31,586 nt of DNA from 2-01-FULL-41-26 sp964587505 (GTDB lineage: Bacteria > Patescibacteriota > Minisyncoccia > 2-02-FULL-40-12 > GWA2-44-9). Position 1 is the first letter of the stretch. Each line of letters begins with the position of its first letter. Position numbers and translations under genes: made by a program. Positions 6,881 through 15,210 of this stretch are shown here, piece after piece. The DNA is taken from contig CAZPLD010000004.1 in the NCBI GenBank assembly GCA_964587505.1, positions 1 to 31,586 on the forward strand, given 5' to 3'. Under the pieces are notes generated by a model, which did not search any database, was not told the DNA's origin, and saw nothing but the letters and a program-made list of their open reading frames with translations.

Positions 6881-8539
6881 TATTTTAGAGCAGTCAAAAA
6901 CATATGATTCAACTTTTTTGTCCTGAAACTTTTTCAACAAAGGGCACTGGGCTATCAATGGCCAGTATCGCCCGTTTTTATCAATGGCAGGAAAGTCCAC
7001 TATCATATAGTGTCCCCTATAATTTTCTATCTTGGGCGTATAATCGCGTTTTGGCGCGGTATAAAATCTTGAGTAATACTTCCCGTTCAAACGCAAATAA
7101 TATGCCCCGATGTCATAATATGTAATGACCCTCTTAATAGTGTCCCGAGAATTAACATACTCGATTGTTTCCTTGGCCACCCTATCCACGCTTCCATAGA
7201 TAGTTCCAAATAAATACTCGGAAGAAAAAATTATGTTATATCCGACTCCCAGAACAACAAACGTTGCTAAAAATAAATTACTTTTATTTTTAGCAAGCAC
7301 CGCCCCCCAAAAAGAAACACCGGCAGTTATCCATGCCAGTAATATAAACAAGGCTGAAAAATAAAATCCAGAAGGCCCGGAACCACCGGTAAAAGGAATC
7401 AGGAAATTAAAATCTAAGGCCTTAATTCTGTCCACATAGGCCTCTTTGGGATTCAAGGGCAAAACATCGTGAGGCAAAGACAGAACGACATAAGACAACA
7501 AAATAAAGATGGCCCCGGTTATAATATAAACTTTTTTCGCGGCTGGCCTTCTTTCCCAGAGATCATAAATCGCTTGGGCGCAGATAAAAACCGATGGAAT
7601 TATCAAAAACATAAAATATCTTTCGATAGTAAGAGTTGAAAAGTCAAACAAAATCAAATAAAAGATCAGGTTAACAAATAAATATAAGAACCAGATTTTA
7701 TATTTCTTCCACATGTCTTTATTGAAAAGTCCGTATAAAACGGGCAGGAGCAGAAGAGGAGAAAGCCAGACGAAAGACTTAAATATTTTAAAGACCATGT
7801 CAAAATAAGCCCTTGAAGCAAAGTCCAAACTTTTAAAATTCTTGGCATAATCAATAACAACACTGGACCGAGTGTTATAAAAATAATAGAGAACGGTCAC
7901 AAGAGATAAAAATCCCACTACCCACGGCAACACCTTCTTTTTCTTTAGAATATTTTTTAAATAATTTTTTTCTTTGGAGCAATAAGCACGAACCAGCCAG
8001 TCAGCAACAAGTGCTCCAATAAATAGCATAAAACTTAGTTTAGTAAAAAATCCTCCGATAATAGCGAGACTGGACAGGACAAACCATTTTTTTTCTATTC
8101 TGTCTTTTTCCAAAATATTCAAATAGAAATAGTACGTAAGAAGAATAAAAAATGGCAAAATGGCACCATCAATGTCTATCTGCAAATTCGCTATCAGACT
8201 ATAGATATTAACCGTGAAAAGACCGACCGCTATAAGAGCAACTTTCTTATTTTTAGAAATTTTTAACGAAATAAGATAAATCAAGAGCAGATTAAAAATA
8301 CTGAACACAAGAGACGCCACTCTTAAGTTATCGTAGCCGAAGACACGCCCGGTCAAACTAAGAGCTACCCTGGTAATTGGCGGATGAACACCGGAACCCT
8401 CATCAAATACCGGATTTACTATAGTCGCCCATCTATATTCATCCTGGTGATATATCTGTCCCAATCCCAAAAACCTGGTAAAAATAAATACGGCAAAAAT
8501 AACTAAGAGCCACTTATTATTTTTGAGAAGATTGACCAT
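6878..8539 (-). CDS. GT39/PMT (ArnT-like) polytopic membrane glycosyltransferase
   Basis: 553 residues with about ten or more membrane segments. The first external loop holds HQDEYRWA (31-38) with the acidic pair D33-E34 that is catalytic in GT39/GT83 enzymes, followed by HPPITR (52-57), a characteristic motif. Later helices carry NLQIDIDGAILPFFIL and TIERYFMFLIIPSVF. The C-terminal ~130 residues after the last helix form an external domain. These enzymes transfer a sugar from polyprenyl-phosphate to a lipid, glycan or protein Ser/Thr outside the membrane. The neighbouring GT2 gene probably makes the donor. The start overlaps the end of the methyltransferase gene by 23 bp (translational coupling). 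The acceptor is unknown; exported Ser/Thr-rich proteins at 21072-23417 are one candidate. Confidence 0.83.
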   Translation of the reverse strand: MVNLLKNNKWLLVIFAVFIFTRFLGLGQIYHQDEYRWATIVNPVFDEGSGVHPPITRVALSLTGRVFGYDNLRVASLVFSIFNLLLIYLISLKISKNKKVALIAVGLFTVNIYSLIANLQIDIDGAILPFFILLTYYFYLNILEKDRIEKKWFVLSSLAIIGGFFTKLSFMLFIGALVADWLVRAYCSKEKNYLKNILKKKKVLPWVVGFLSLVTVLYYFYNTRSSVVIDYAKNFKSLDFASRAYFDMVFKIFKSFVWLSPLLLLPVLYGLFNKDMWKKYKIWFLYLFVNLIFYLILFDFSTLTIERYFMFLIIPSVFICAQAIYDLWERRPAAKKVYIITGAIFILLSYVVLSLPHDVLPLNPKEAYVDRIKALDFNFLIPFTGGSGPSGFYFSALFILLAWITAGVSFWGAVLAKNKSNLFLATFVVLGVGYNIIFSSEYLFGTIYGSVDRVAKETIEYVNSRDTIKRVITYYDIGAYYLRLNGKYYSRFYTAPKRDYTPKIENYRGHYMIVDFPAIDKNGRYWPLIAQCPLLKKFQDKKVESYVFDCSKI

Positions 8540-9269
8540 TCTTTTTTAAAACAAGAAGTATCGAAACACCAAAGGGGAAACTAAAAAACTTCAAAAAAAA
8601 GGTTTCGAGATTAAAAATAAAATAAAGTAAACCGTTCAGAAATATGTTATTAATATCAAAATCAGATTCTCTTTCCTTTAAGTTAAACCATTTAGACAAC
8701 GCTCTGACAATGGCAATGGGCGTAAACAGAAAAGTATTAAAATACGTCTTGCGAATAACTTTAAAATTACCAATTTTTTTAACAACATCGGCCAAGCCGG
8801 ATATTGTATATCTCCTAAAATGGTGGGCAACTTCGTCCTGCACCCCCCACATCCACTGGTAGGCCGGAACAGTTATAATAGCCATCCCCCCCGGTTTTAA
8901 AGCCATTTTTAGGCCTCTAATAGCCCCGAGGTCGTCTTCTGTGTGCTCAATGACGTCTAAGGCCAAGATTAGGTCAAATCCTCCCTCCGGATGGCTAACC
9001 TCGCCACTTTGGACTACTGATAGGTTTTGTATGCCTTTGGATAGGCCAAACTCAATAGCTTCAGCGGAAACATCCGTTCCGGACGCATTATAACCCATTC
9101 TTTGCAAATAGCCGACAGTATATCCCGAGCCACAGCCAAAATCTTTGATTTTGGCTGTTTTCGGAACTTTATATTTTCTTATTAACGATAGGACGACATT
9201 CCTTCTTACCCTAAACCACCAGTGATTCTTTTCTGCCTCAAAATATGTTTTATAAAAACCGGACTCCAC
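8517..9269 (-). CDS. Class I SAM-dependent methyltransferase
   Basis: 250 residues. An N-terminal EKNHWWFRVRRNVV (13-26) resembles the HWWFRxRR lead found in surface-polysaccharide methyltransferases. Motif I is IKDFGCGSGYT (41-51), the acidic end of strand 2 is GTDVSAEAI, and ALDVIEHTEDD (103-113) is the usual motif IV of the UbiE/Methyltransf_11 type. GGMAIITVPAY follows as motif VI. The last ~50 residues are unusually hydrophobic (LNGLLYFIFNLETFFLKFFSF), suggesting membrane attachment. It overlaps its upstream neighbour by one base (ATGA-type) and the downstream GT39 gene by 23 bp. O-methylation of a sugar or lipid-linked intermediate is an inference; the substrate cannot be read from sequence. 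Confidence 0.88.
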   Translation of the reverse strand: MESGFYKTYFEAEKNHWWFRVRRNVVLSLIRKYKVPKTAKIKDFGCGSGYTVGYLQRMGYNASGTDVSAEAIEFGLSKGIQNLSVVQSGEVSHPEGGFDLILALDVIEHTEDDLGAIRGLKMALKPGGMAIITVPAYQWMWGVQDEVAHHFRRYTISGLADVVKKIGNFKVIRKTYFNTFLFTPIAIVRALSKWFNLKERESDFDINNIFLNGLLYFIFNLETFFLKFFSFPFGVSILLVLKKNGQSSQK

Positions 9270-10204
9270 TAAATTTTTATACTTTTTTTATAAATACTTA
9301 GGGTATCTTTTACCCCATCGATGAGGTTGAATTTCGGTTCCCACCCCAAAACAAGTCTCGCCTTATCGTTGACCAAGCTGCCTCTTCTGCCCCTATCTTC
9401 TACCGCATGGGCTTCGTATTTTAATTTTTTACCTATAGAGATCTCGACGGCGTTAATAAAATCAAGCAAGGTCATCGCTCTTCCGCCAGAAATATTAAAG
9501 ACCCCGTTCCCGTTATAAAACATGACACTTTTAATGCCCTCAACTAAATCCTTAATATATGTAAAATCAAGCAAAGCCGCTTTGTTGACCCGCAGATTAC
9601 CCTTGCCGGTCAGCGCGTTTTCAATGACTATTTGCGGAATGCGATTATTAAAGTCCCCGGCACCGTAAACCGAAGTTGTTCTAATTATTCCGTAATTATC
9701 AGAAGAGGTCTTAATCAAATGCTCACAGGTGGCTTTGCCTATGCCATAATGCGTTCTCGGTTCAAGTGGGGTCATTTCGGTAGTCGCGTGGTCAAAATGA
9801 CCAATAGCAAAAAGTGATGACATATAAACAATTCGAGCGTTGAGTTTTTCATTTGCTTTGAGCACGTTTGCCATTCCGGTTGCCTCTATGGAAAACTGCA
9901 GGATTTTATTAGGAAAATTAGCAAACGGAATACTGGCCAAAAAAACGATGACCTCCGGATTCTCTTTGTTAATGAACTGCTGAACTTGCTTTAAGTTCCT
10001 TACGTCACCCTTATGTTGCCTGGCGCCGCTAAGAAGATCTTTTCTAAAACTCATCATCTTTGCTGTTCTTTTGGGGTCATAATCGCTGAATTTCTTCTGA
10101 ATATCGAATGTTACGACGTCATGGTCGAGTTTTAATAAATTAACCAGCCATGAACCCATGAAACCGTTTCCGCCAAAGATAGCTATTTTCTTTCCTTTTT
10201 TCAT
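9269..10204 (-). CDS. NAD-dependent epimerase/dehydratase family (extended SDR)
   Basis: 311 residues. N-terminal IAIFGGNGFMGSWLVNLL (7-24) is the dinucleotide-binding loop, with D34 (VVTFD) at the end of strand 2 suggesting NAD. The active site is S129/S130 with Y153-GIG-K157. DFTYIKDLVEGI and GVFNISGG are typical later landmarks. The length and lack of specific motifs leave 4-reductase, epimerase or dehydratase all possible. It sits 9 bp after the His-type DegT enzyme; as ColD-type products need a 4-keto reductase, this gene is a reasonable candidate for that step (inference). It overlaps the methyltransferase by one base. Confidence 0.85.
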   Translation of the reverse strand: MKKGKKIAIFGGNGFMGSWLVNLLKLDHDVVTFDIQKKFSDYDPKRTAKMMSFRKDLLSGARQHKGDVRNLKQVQQFINKENPEVIVFLASIPFANFPNKILQFSIEATGMANVLKANEKLNARIVYMSSLFAIGHFDHATTEMTPLEPRTHYGIGKATCEHLIKTSSDNYGIIRTTSVYGAGDFNNRIPQIVIENALTGKGNLRVNKAALLDFTYIKDLVEGIKSVMFYNGNGVFNISGGRAMTLLDFINAVEISIGKKLKYEAHAVEDRGRRGSLVNDKARLVLGWEPKFNLIDGVKDTLSIYKKSIKI

Positions 10205-10213
10205 TATAAAATA

Positions 10214-11416
10214 TTATTTGAGCTGTGTTTTGACAAAATCGTCTATTGTTTTTTCAATAAACTTAATCATGTCCGGTGTGGTTCGAGGTGATAATCCTAT
10301 AAATAAACCTTTTTTGAGTATTTCGTCTGCATTGGGACAGTTACCCAGAGATTGGACCTTACCTATTGGGTGGCGCAATATATTGCCGGCAAATATGGGT
10401 CTAGTTTCAATGTTATTTTTTGCAAAGTGATTAACAAGAACTGATTTTGAAACTCCGTGAATAAAAATCGGGAATGAAAACCAGCACGGGTCGGCATTTT
10501 CTTCTGCCTGGACAGGTGTAAACAAAGAAGGATATTTTAAAAATATCTTATGAAGCTGTTTAAAATTACCTGCCCTAATCTTTTTGAATTTATTTAACTT
10601 TTTTAGTTGAACTAATCCGACTGCGGCCTGTAACTCAAGAGGTTTAAGGTTGAATCCCAAAACCGGGTAACTATATCTCTGCGGATAATCGGCCGGCAAA
10701 CCGGCAAGCTGAGTCGGCGCATCGTCACCGCCTTCTCTGCCCCAGTCCCTATATTGCCTTGCTCTTTCAGCAATACCGCTATCGCTTGTAAATACAGCCC
10801 CGCCTTCTCCGGTTGTAATAATATGGGCAGCATGGAAAGATGTAGCGGCTACATCGGCAAGCGACTCTACCGGCTTATTGTCATATATTCCCCCGAAACC
10901 GTCGCAGTTATCCAAAATCAATTTAGCGCTATATTTTTTTGTAATTTTTCTGATTGCAGTCAGGTTCGGTATGTTTCCAGCTATGTTAACGGCAATAACC
11001 GCTTTTATGTTTGGAAACTTTTTGAAAGCTTTTTCAAGCTCTTTTTCGTCTATATTGAAGGTTTTAATTTTCGAATCAACAACAAGCGGTTTGTACCCCG
11101 CATATACAATCGAACTAAAAGCGGTTGGAAAGGTGGTTGCCGGAAGAACAACCAAAGAACCCTTGGGTAGGTTTAAGGCCGATAAACTCAACAAAAGAGC
11201 TGATGAGCCGGAATTGGTGAAAACCACATTCTTATGACCGGTATAGTCAGCCAGTGCCTTTTCAAATTCGGAACCCTTTTTGCCTACCGTCCAATTAAAA
11301 CCGCCGTTCTTGTTTATTGTAGCCAAAAGTGCCTCGATTTCCTTATTGGTTATGACTGCACCGCCATAATGAACCTTGTCTTTAATGGGTCTGAACTTAG
11401 ATGGTTTAAATTTCAT
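10214..11416 (-). CDS. DegT/DnrJ/EryC1/StrS family enzyme of the His type (ColD-like 3-dehydratase)
   Basis: 400 residues. The fold and motifs are those of sugar aminotransferases: FTNSGSSALLLSL (66-78), ILDNCDGFGG (167-176), RDWGREGGDD and YSYPVLGFNLKPLELQAAVGL. The motif that normally reads SFHATK-xx-TTGEGG reads SFHAAHIITTGEGG (193-206), so the PLP-binding Lys is replaced by H198. The same change defines ColD (GDP-4-keto-6-deoxymannose 3-dehydratase) and RfbH/E1. The enzyme is therefore predicted to remove the 3-hydroxyl instead of aminating. The gmd product, made in the next block, is the ColD substrate. ETRPIFAGN near the C-terminus also matches ColD. It opens a four-gene block and has an almost consensus promoter with predicted +1 at the ATG. 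Confidence 0.87.
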   Translation of the reverse strand: MKFKPSKFRPIKDKVHYGGAVITNKEIEALLATINKNGGFNWTVGKKGSEFEKALADYTGHKNVVFTNSGSSALLLSLSALNLPKGSLVVLPATTFPTAFSSIVYAGYKPLVVDSKIKTFNIDEKELEKAFKKFPNIKAVIAVNIAGNIPNLTAIRKITKKYSAKLILDNCDGFGGIYDNKPVESLADVAATSFHAAHIITTGEGGAVFTSDSGIAERARQYRDWGREGGDDAPTQLAGLPADYPQRYSYPVLGFNLKPLELQAAVGLVQLKKLNKFKKIRAGNFKQLHKIFLKYPSLFTPVQAEENADPCWFSFPIFIHGVSKSVLVNHFAKNNIETRPIFAGNILRHPIGKVQSLGNCPNADEILKKGLFIGLSPRTTPDMIKFIEKTIDDFVKTQLK

Positions 11417-11422
11417 TGTATC

Positions 11423-11450
11423 ATTATAAAAAAATAAGAAACCTTGTCAA
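11423..11450 (-). promoter_or_regulatory. Near-consensus sigma70-like promoter giving a leaderless mRNA
   Basis: Minus strand: TTGACA (11450-11445), 16-base spacer, TATAAT (11428-11423), six bases (gataca), ATG at 11416. Both hexamers match the consensus fully. The predicted +1 is the A of the start codon. The TGA within TTGACA (11449-11447) is the stop of the upstream gene. There is no room for a ribosome-binding site. Confidence 0.75.
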
Positions 11451-12397
11451 TCTTTTTTAGGATATGTTTTTATTGCCTGCCTTGCCTTATCAATACCATA
11501 AGCATAAAACTCGTGTCTGCGCGGACTGGTAAAATGTTTCATCACGGTATCTTGGTTAACTATTCCTTTTATTTGATATTTATTTATGGGTAAAAATCCC
11601 AAATTACCTTGAGTTAAAATTGAAGCAAAGCCGGCCATTTCCATAAAATAATAATTTTCATCCATTAAAGTGTGCTCAAAATATTCTGATATACCATCCA
11701 AATTAAAGCTGTTCTTGTTAAATAAAAACAAGTCGGCATTTACACGATTAGCCTCTTTCTCAATTAATTTATATTTATTAAGATAATAATCATCAACGCC
11801 CAAAGACATGGTTCCATCGCACTTTGAAGCAATGGCATCATAGGAGGTTTTATCTTCCACAAAATCAATTATTTCTTGGGGCTGTTTAAAAAATAAAATA
11901 TCATCCCCCATGACCATGACTTTTTTACCGCGACTTAAATAGGATATATCGACAAATCGCATTAAAAAAATATTCGTACTTTTACGATATTTCTTGTTTA
12001 TCTCCGGGATATTTAATTTATCGATAAGTTCCTCGGCTTTCTCGGGAGTAATGACCTCCAGGTTACTAAATTTACTTTTCAGCACAAAAATCATTTTTTC
12101 ATCCATTGACCCGTCGCTATGAATCACAATTTTTGGACACAACTTTGAATGAAACAAAAAAGATCCTATTGCGTTTATTAATGCCCATAAATTCCCCTTC
12201 TGAGACAGCATGTGTAATTCAAAGTCATTATTTGACGTATATGCGTATATGGGTACTTTTTTTGCCATTATATCCCCGAAATACCTATTTTTTATGTAGC
12301 GAAACAAACAACGCAAATCATACCCGCAGGCGGGAGTTATTTTGGGGTTCAACAATCTGGACAAATAGAAAATTTCTTTTTTAAATGTTGCGGCCAT
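11447..12397 (-). CDS. Putative GT-A fold glycosyltransferase, unassigned family
   Basis: 316 residues; I do not recognise a named family. The stretch MRFVDISYLSRGKKVMVMGDDILFFKQP (about 146-173) resembles the acceptor-side DXD region of GT8/GT24-type enzymes (usually LDSDVLFF), here with G164-D165-D166. ADLFLFNKNSF and a late MKHFTSPRR (near 285-293) also fit that layout. No signal peptide or membrane helix is obvious. The N-terminal 43 residues, rich in Cys and Arg, precede a second Met (M44, start at 12268) that begins a cleaner beta-strand (VPIYAYTSNNDFE). The upstream start is kept because the extension looks protein-like, but ribosome sites are weak for both. A GC palindrome (CCCGCAGGCGGG, 12323-12334) lies within the extension. 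No terminator separates it from the DegT gene. Confidence 0.6.
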   Translation of the reverse strand: MAATFKKEIFYLSRLLNPKITPACGYDLRCLFRYIKNRYFGDIMAKKVPIYAYTSNNDFELHMLSQKGNLWALINAIGSFLFHSKLCPKIVIHSDGSMDEKMIFVLKSKFSNLEVITPEKAEELIDKLNIPEINKKYRKSTNIFLMRFVDISYLSRGKKVMVMGDDILFFKQPQEIIDFVEDKTSYDAIASKCDGTMSLGVDDYYLNKYKLIEKEANRVNADLFLFNKNSFNLDGISEYFEHTLMDENYYFMEMAGFASILTQGNLGFLPINKYQIKGIVNQDTVMKHFTSPRRHEFYAYGIDKARQAIKTYPKKD

Positions 12398-12437
12398 AAA
12401 TACTTAGGTAGTCGAATGGATAGCAAATCAATAATAG

Positions 12438-12458
12438 CAAAAAACGGCCTATGAGGCC
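12438..12458 (-). terminator. Second, distal terminator of the radical SAM gene
   Basis: On the minus strand GGCCT, a CAT loop and AGGCC form a 5-bp GC-rich stem (12458-12446) followed at once by G and six T (12444-12439). It lies 30 bases beyond the first terminator, giving a tandem pair. Confidence 0.6.
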
Positions 12459-12470
12459 AGTCGGTAAATA

Positions 12471-12491
12471 AAAACCCCGAATTGGGGTTTG
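12471..12491 (-). terminator. Rho-independent terminator after the radical SAM gene
   Basis: AAACCCC (12472-12478) pairs with GGGGTTT (12484-12490) over a 5-base loop. On the minus strand the stem is followed by a T-rich tract. It begins six bases after the stop of the gene ending at 12497. Confidence 0.82.
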
Positions 12492-12496
12492 TTAAA

Positions 12497-13975
12497 TTAT
12501 TTTTTTAAAATATAGACGGGTAACTCTTGGTCTGTTGAATATTCATACTGCACTATTTTGCCGGCATCATAATAAGGAATGCCCAGATTGGTGCGAACCT
12601 CCCTTTCCGCCCAATCTCTCATTTTAACCAGTTCTACGGCGCTTATAAAATCAGTATGAACATATGATTGATAACCGCCGTCGGGTTTGCCTTTGTAATA
12701 ATCCTCTACAACAGAGTAGTCTACATCCATGACATGGAGATTGTCACCGTTAATAGTATAGGTCCAAACACCAGGATGCTTATCATTTGGCACAGCATCA
12801 TCATGATAAGATGTACCGCAATAAGGCGTAATTACCGTAACATCAAAGTCGTGGGGCCTAACCTTAAGGAGCCAATTAACAACGGCTCTTATTGATTCTG
12901 GCGACTCGCCGGGGTGACCAATTGACATAAGAGCCTTAACATCCAGATTATATTTATGGGAAATATCCATACAGCGGGTATTCTCCTCAAGTGTTGATGC
13001 TTTTTGAATATTTTTGAGAAGTTTTGGAGTGGCAGATTCAAAACCGACAAGAATACGCCGAAAGCCGGCTTGATACATAAGCATTGCCTGTTCCTCGGTA
13101 AATAATTGAGCTTTAATATAACCTCTCAAAACAAAATCCACACCAAGTTTTTCCTGAAGTTTAATTAACGACTTGAGGAGGTTGAGCATTTCGGGATTTA
13201 CATTCAGTTCGTCATCCTGAAACATAAATGCGTCTGTATGGTAAGTTTGATAGATATGTTCGATTTCGGCGATTACATTTTCAGTAGTTCTTAGACGAAT
13301 CCTCCGGAATGCCGATGATTTGCGTCCGCCACAAAAACCACAGCCAAAAGGACATCCCAATTGACAGATTAGGCTTGTGGCGTTTCTGTCCCCGATCCAG
13401 TGGTGGTAAGAGGAGAAATCAATTAGGTCACGGGCCGGAAAAGGCAATTCAGAAAGTTGAGAAGACGTGAGAAACAAAACGGACTTAGGATTTGCCGCAT
13501 CAATTAATTTAGGAGCTCCTTCTTTAAGGGCGTCAAAGACGGCTTCCTCGCCGTCACCCGCAACCGACACATCAAAATTTTCTTCAAGCTGGGCAACGGC
13601 TTTTGTGGCCCGGCCGTTAATATTTTTCTTTTGCTCGCTCAAATACGCGGCATGGACCAGAGAGACATGGGGTCCGCCCAAAATAATCTTTGAATCGGGC
13701 AATACTTTTCGTATAGCGTTTCTGACCCTGATAGCGCTAGGCAGCTGGGGAGTGGTGGCCGTAATGCCAAAATTTGTATTTCTTCCCAACAACCGAGCAT
13801 AGACGGTAAGAACATCTTCAATGTTTTTTACACCAGAAAGATCTAAAACTTCTACCTCCCAACCTTCTTGTCTTAAGACCGCCGCTACACGCAAGATGCC
13901 CAATGATATAAATACCCTTTCATTCAACAAAAACGGTGACGGTGGAATGATTAGACAAATGTGTTTAGCTGACAC
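12497..13975 (-). CDS. B12-binding-domain-like radical SAM protein
   Basis: 492 residues. Residues 1-165 have the alternating strand/helix pattern of the B12-binding domain (HICLIIPPSPFL, GWEVEVLDLSG, KIILGGPHVSL, VAGDGEEAV), though the DxHxxG cobalamin-ligand motif is not evident. The radical SAM barrel starts at LICQLGCPFGCGFCGGR with the [4Fe-4S] cysteines C208, C212 and C215 (CxxxCxxC). DAFMFQDDELNVN, FVLRGYIKAQLF and RILVGFESATPKLLKNIQK are classical later motifs. Start is GTG with a strong AGGAG seven bases upstream (13983-13987). It is a single-gene unit ending in two terminators. The reaction is unknown; such proteins methylate, thiolate or rearrange lipids, sugars or tRNA. The partial protein at 1-740 is a second, different member. 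Confidence 0.88.
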   Translation of the reverse strand: MSAKHICLIIPPSPFLLNERVFISLGILRVAAVLRQEGWEVEVLDLSGVKNIEDVLTVYARLLGRNTNFGITATTPQLPSAIRVRNAIRKVLPDSKIILGGPHVSLVHAAYLSEQKKNINGRATKAVAQLEENFDVSVAGDGEEAVFDALKEGAPKLIDAANPKSVLFLTSSQLSELPFPARDLIDFSSYHHWIGDRNATSLICQLGCPFGCGFCGGRKSSAFRRIRLRTTENVIAEIEHIYQTYHTDAFMFQDDELNVNPEMLNLLKSLIKLQEKLGVDFVLRGYIKAQLFTEEQAMLMYQAGFRRILVGFESATPKLLKNIQKASTLEENTRCMDISHKYNLDVKALMSIGHPGESPESIRAVVNWLLKVRPHDFDVTVITPYCGTSYHDDAVPNDKHPGVWTYTINGDNLHVMDVDYSVVEDYYKGKPDGGYQSYVHTDFISAVELVKMRDWAEREVRTNLGIPYYDAGKIVQYEYSTDQELPVYILKK

Positions 13976-13982
13976 GTAGTCA

Positions 13983-13987
13983 CTCCT
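13983..13987 (-). promoter_or_regulatory. Strong ribosome-binding site fixing the GTG start of the radical SAM gene
   Basis: AGGAG followed by seven bases and GTG at 13975 on the minus strand. It decides for the GTG start and contrasts with the leaderless starts nearby. Confidence 0.75.
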
Positions 13988-14027
13988 GTCTAAACAATTT
14001 TTAAAAGTTCATTACAATAAATTAAAC

Positions 14028-14055
14028 AAAAAAGGCGGTCTCGTCAACCTCTTTT
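14028..14055 (-). terminator. Probable imperfect terminator after the seven-gene GT/sugar block
   Basis: On the minus strand AAAAGAGGT, a TGACGAG loop and ACCGCCTTTTTT can pair with one mismatch and one bulge, then run into T residues. It is 10 bases beyond the stop of the GT4 gene ending at 14065. Confidence 0.4.
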
Positions 14056-14064
14056 GCGGCTAAT

Positions 14065-15210
14065 TTATATACTAAAACTTATTATAGCCCTCGCTCTTTT
14101 GAGCCAAGTATATTCTTGAACATCCTGAAATGATTTATTTGAAATATTATTAGCCCGTTTGGAATCATCTAAAATTTTATTTATGCCTTCCGCCAAAGCA
14201 TCTGGGTCATCGGGTTTAACCAAAACCGAATTGGTTTCATTTAAAATCTCTCTGATTGATGGAAGGTCAGATGCCACAATGGGCCCCTTTGAAGCCATAT
14301 ATTCAAATAGCTTTAATGGAGAAGTATATTCTCGCGAGATTTCTTCTTTGGCAGAATTGGGCAGAATCAAAACATCGGCAGCTTTCAAGAAAAATGGAAT
14401 GTCTTTGTGGGATTTGTGTCCTAAAATTAAAACATCACTTAATCTTTCGGATTTTTTTCTGAACCTCTCAACATCGTAATCCGTTCCCCCTACAAAAACA
14501 AACAAAACATCTTCAGTATTATTTTGAAAACTCTTTGCTGCTTCAAGCAGTATATCCGCTCCTTTCCATTCGAAAAGATGGCCTGTATACATTACAATCT
14601 TTTTATCCAACGGCAGGCCAACCCTAATTCTGGCATCCTCTTTGGAAATATCAATGTCAAATTCCCCTAAGTCAACCCCATCAGGAGCCACCAATATGTT
14701 TTCTTCCTTAAAACCTGTTTTTATAAAGTCCTCTTTTAAGCGCTTGGCAATAACTACAATTTTAAGGTTTTTATTTTTAAACCTTTTATAAAACAATTCC
14801 CTGGTTTTTGAAAAGCGGTGGGCCTCATAGATCAAATTTTTCTTAAAAAAACTTAGTAACAAAAGTGGAAGCTCGTCCCGAGAATAAATAAAATCCGTTT
14901 TTTGGGATAAGGCATAGATGCTTAAAAAAAACGCAGATATAAAACTTTTTATGTAAAAAGATATTCTGTCTAGATGGCTTGGAAAATAAAAATCAGGAGC
15001 CCAGATTTTCTTTGTCTTAAAGTTGTGTTTTAAAAAATAATATGAATAAATATCGCCTGCTATGCGGTTTTTCCTGGAGGGACAGACAAGTGTCACATCA
15101 AGGCCTTCCGATGCAAACTCCTCGCACATCTTGGCGATTTGAATGCCGTAGGCCTTTTCAGTGGGTAGACGGAGGTTAGCTATGTAGATTAATTTTTTTG
15201 AAGAATTCAT
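14065..15210 (-). CDS. Family 4 (GT-B) glycosyltransferase
   Basis: 381 residues from the ATG at 15210 (MNSSKKLIYIANLRLPTEKAYG). The frame extends to a TTG at 15249 but that would add only a basic/hydrophobic leader and deepen the overlap with the upstream gene. GT4 features: N-terminal Rossmann strand LIYIANLRLP with a KAYGIQIAKMCEEFA helix, a hinge at LVAPDGVDLGEFD, donor-domain VMYTGHLFEWKGADILLEAA and the nucleotide-binding SPLKLFEYMASKGPIVASDLPSIREI, where the EX7E motif is replaced by a related K-L-F-E-Y-M variant common in GT4. No membrane segment; a cytoplasmic, membrane-peripheral enzyme adding a sugar to a lipid-linked chain. Overlaps its upstream neighbour by 35 bp. Sugar and linkage unknown. 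Confidence 0.85.
   Translation of the reverse strand: MNSSKKLIYIANLRLPTEKAYGIQIAKMCEEFASEGLDVTLVCPSRKNRIAGDIYSYYFLKHNFKTKKIWAPDFYFPSHLDRISFYIKSFISAFFLSIYALSQKTDFIYSRDELPLLLLSFFKKNLIYEAHRFSKTRELFYKRFKNKNLKIVVIAKRLKEDFIKTGFKEENILVAPDGVDLGEFDIDISKEDARIRVGLPLDKKIVMYTGHLFEWKGADILLEAAKSFQNNTEDVLFVFVGGTDYDVERFRKKSERLSDVLILGHKSHKDIPFFLKAADVLILPNSAKEEISREYTSPLKLFEYMASKGPIVASDLPSIREILNETNSVLVKPDDPDALAEGINKILDDSKRANNISNKSFQDVQEYTWLKRARAIISFSI

Noticed and set aside
10754..11237. Two overlapping + strand frames (138 and 119 codons) inside the DegT gene
   Set aside because: Antisense shadows of a well-supported aminotransferase-fold gene.
12323..12334. CCCGCAGGCGGG as a second copy of the LPAGRQ palindrome family
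   Set aside because: Different sequence and only a 5-bp stem; shares a CCGCCTGCGG core with 16973-16985, but both can arise from ordinary Ala/Gly/Pro codons.
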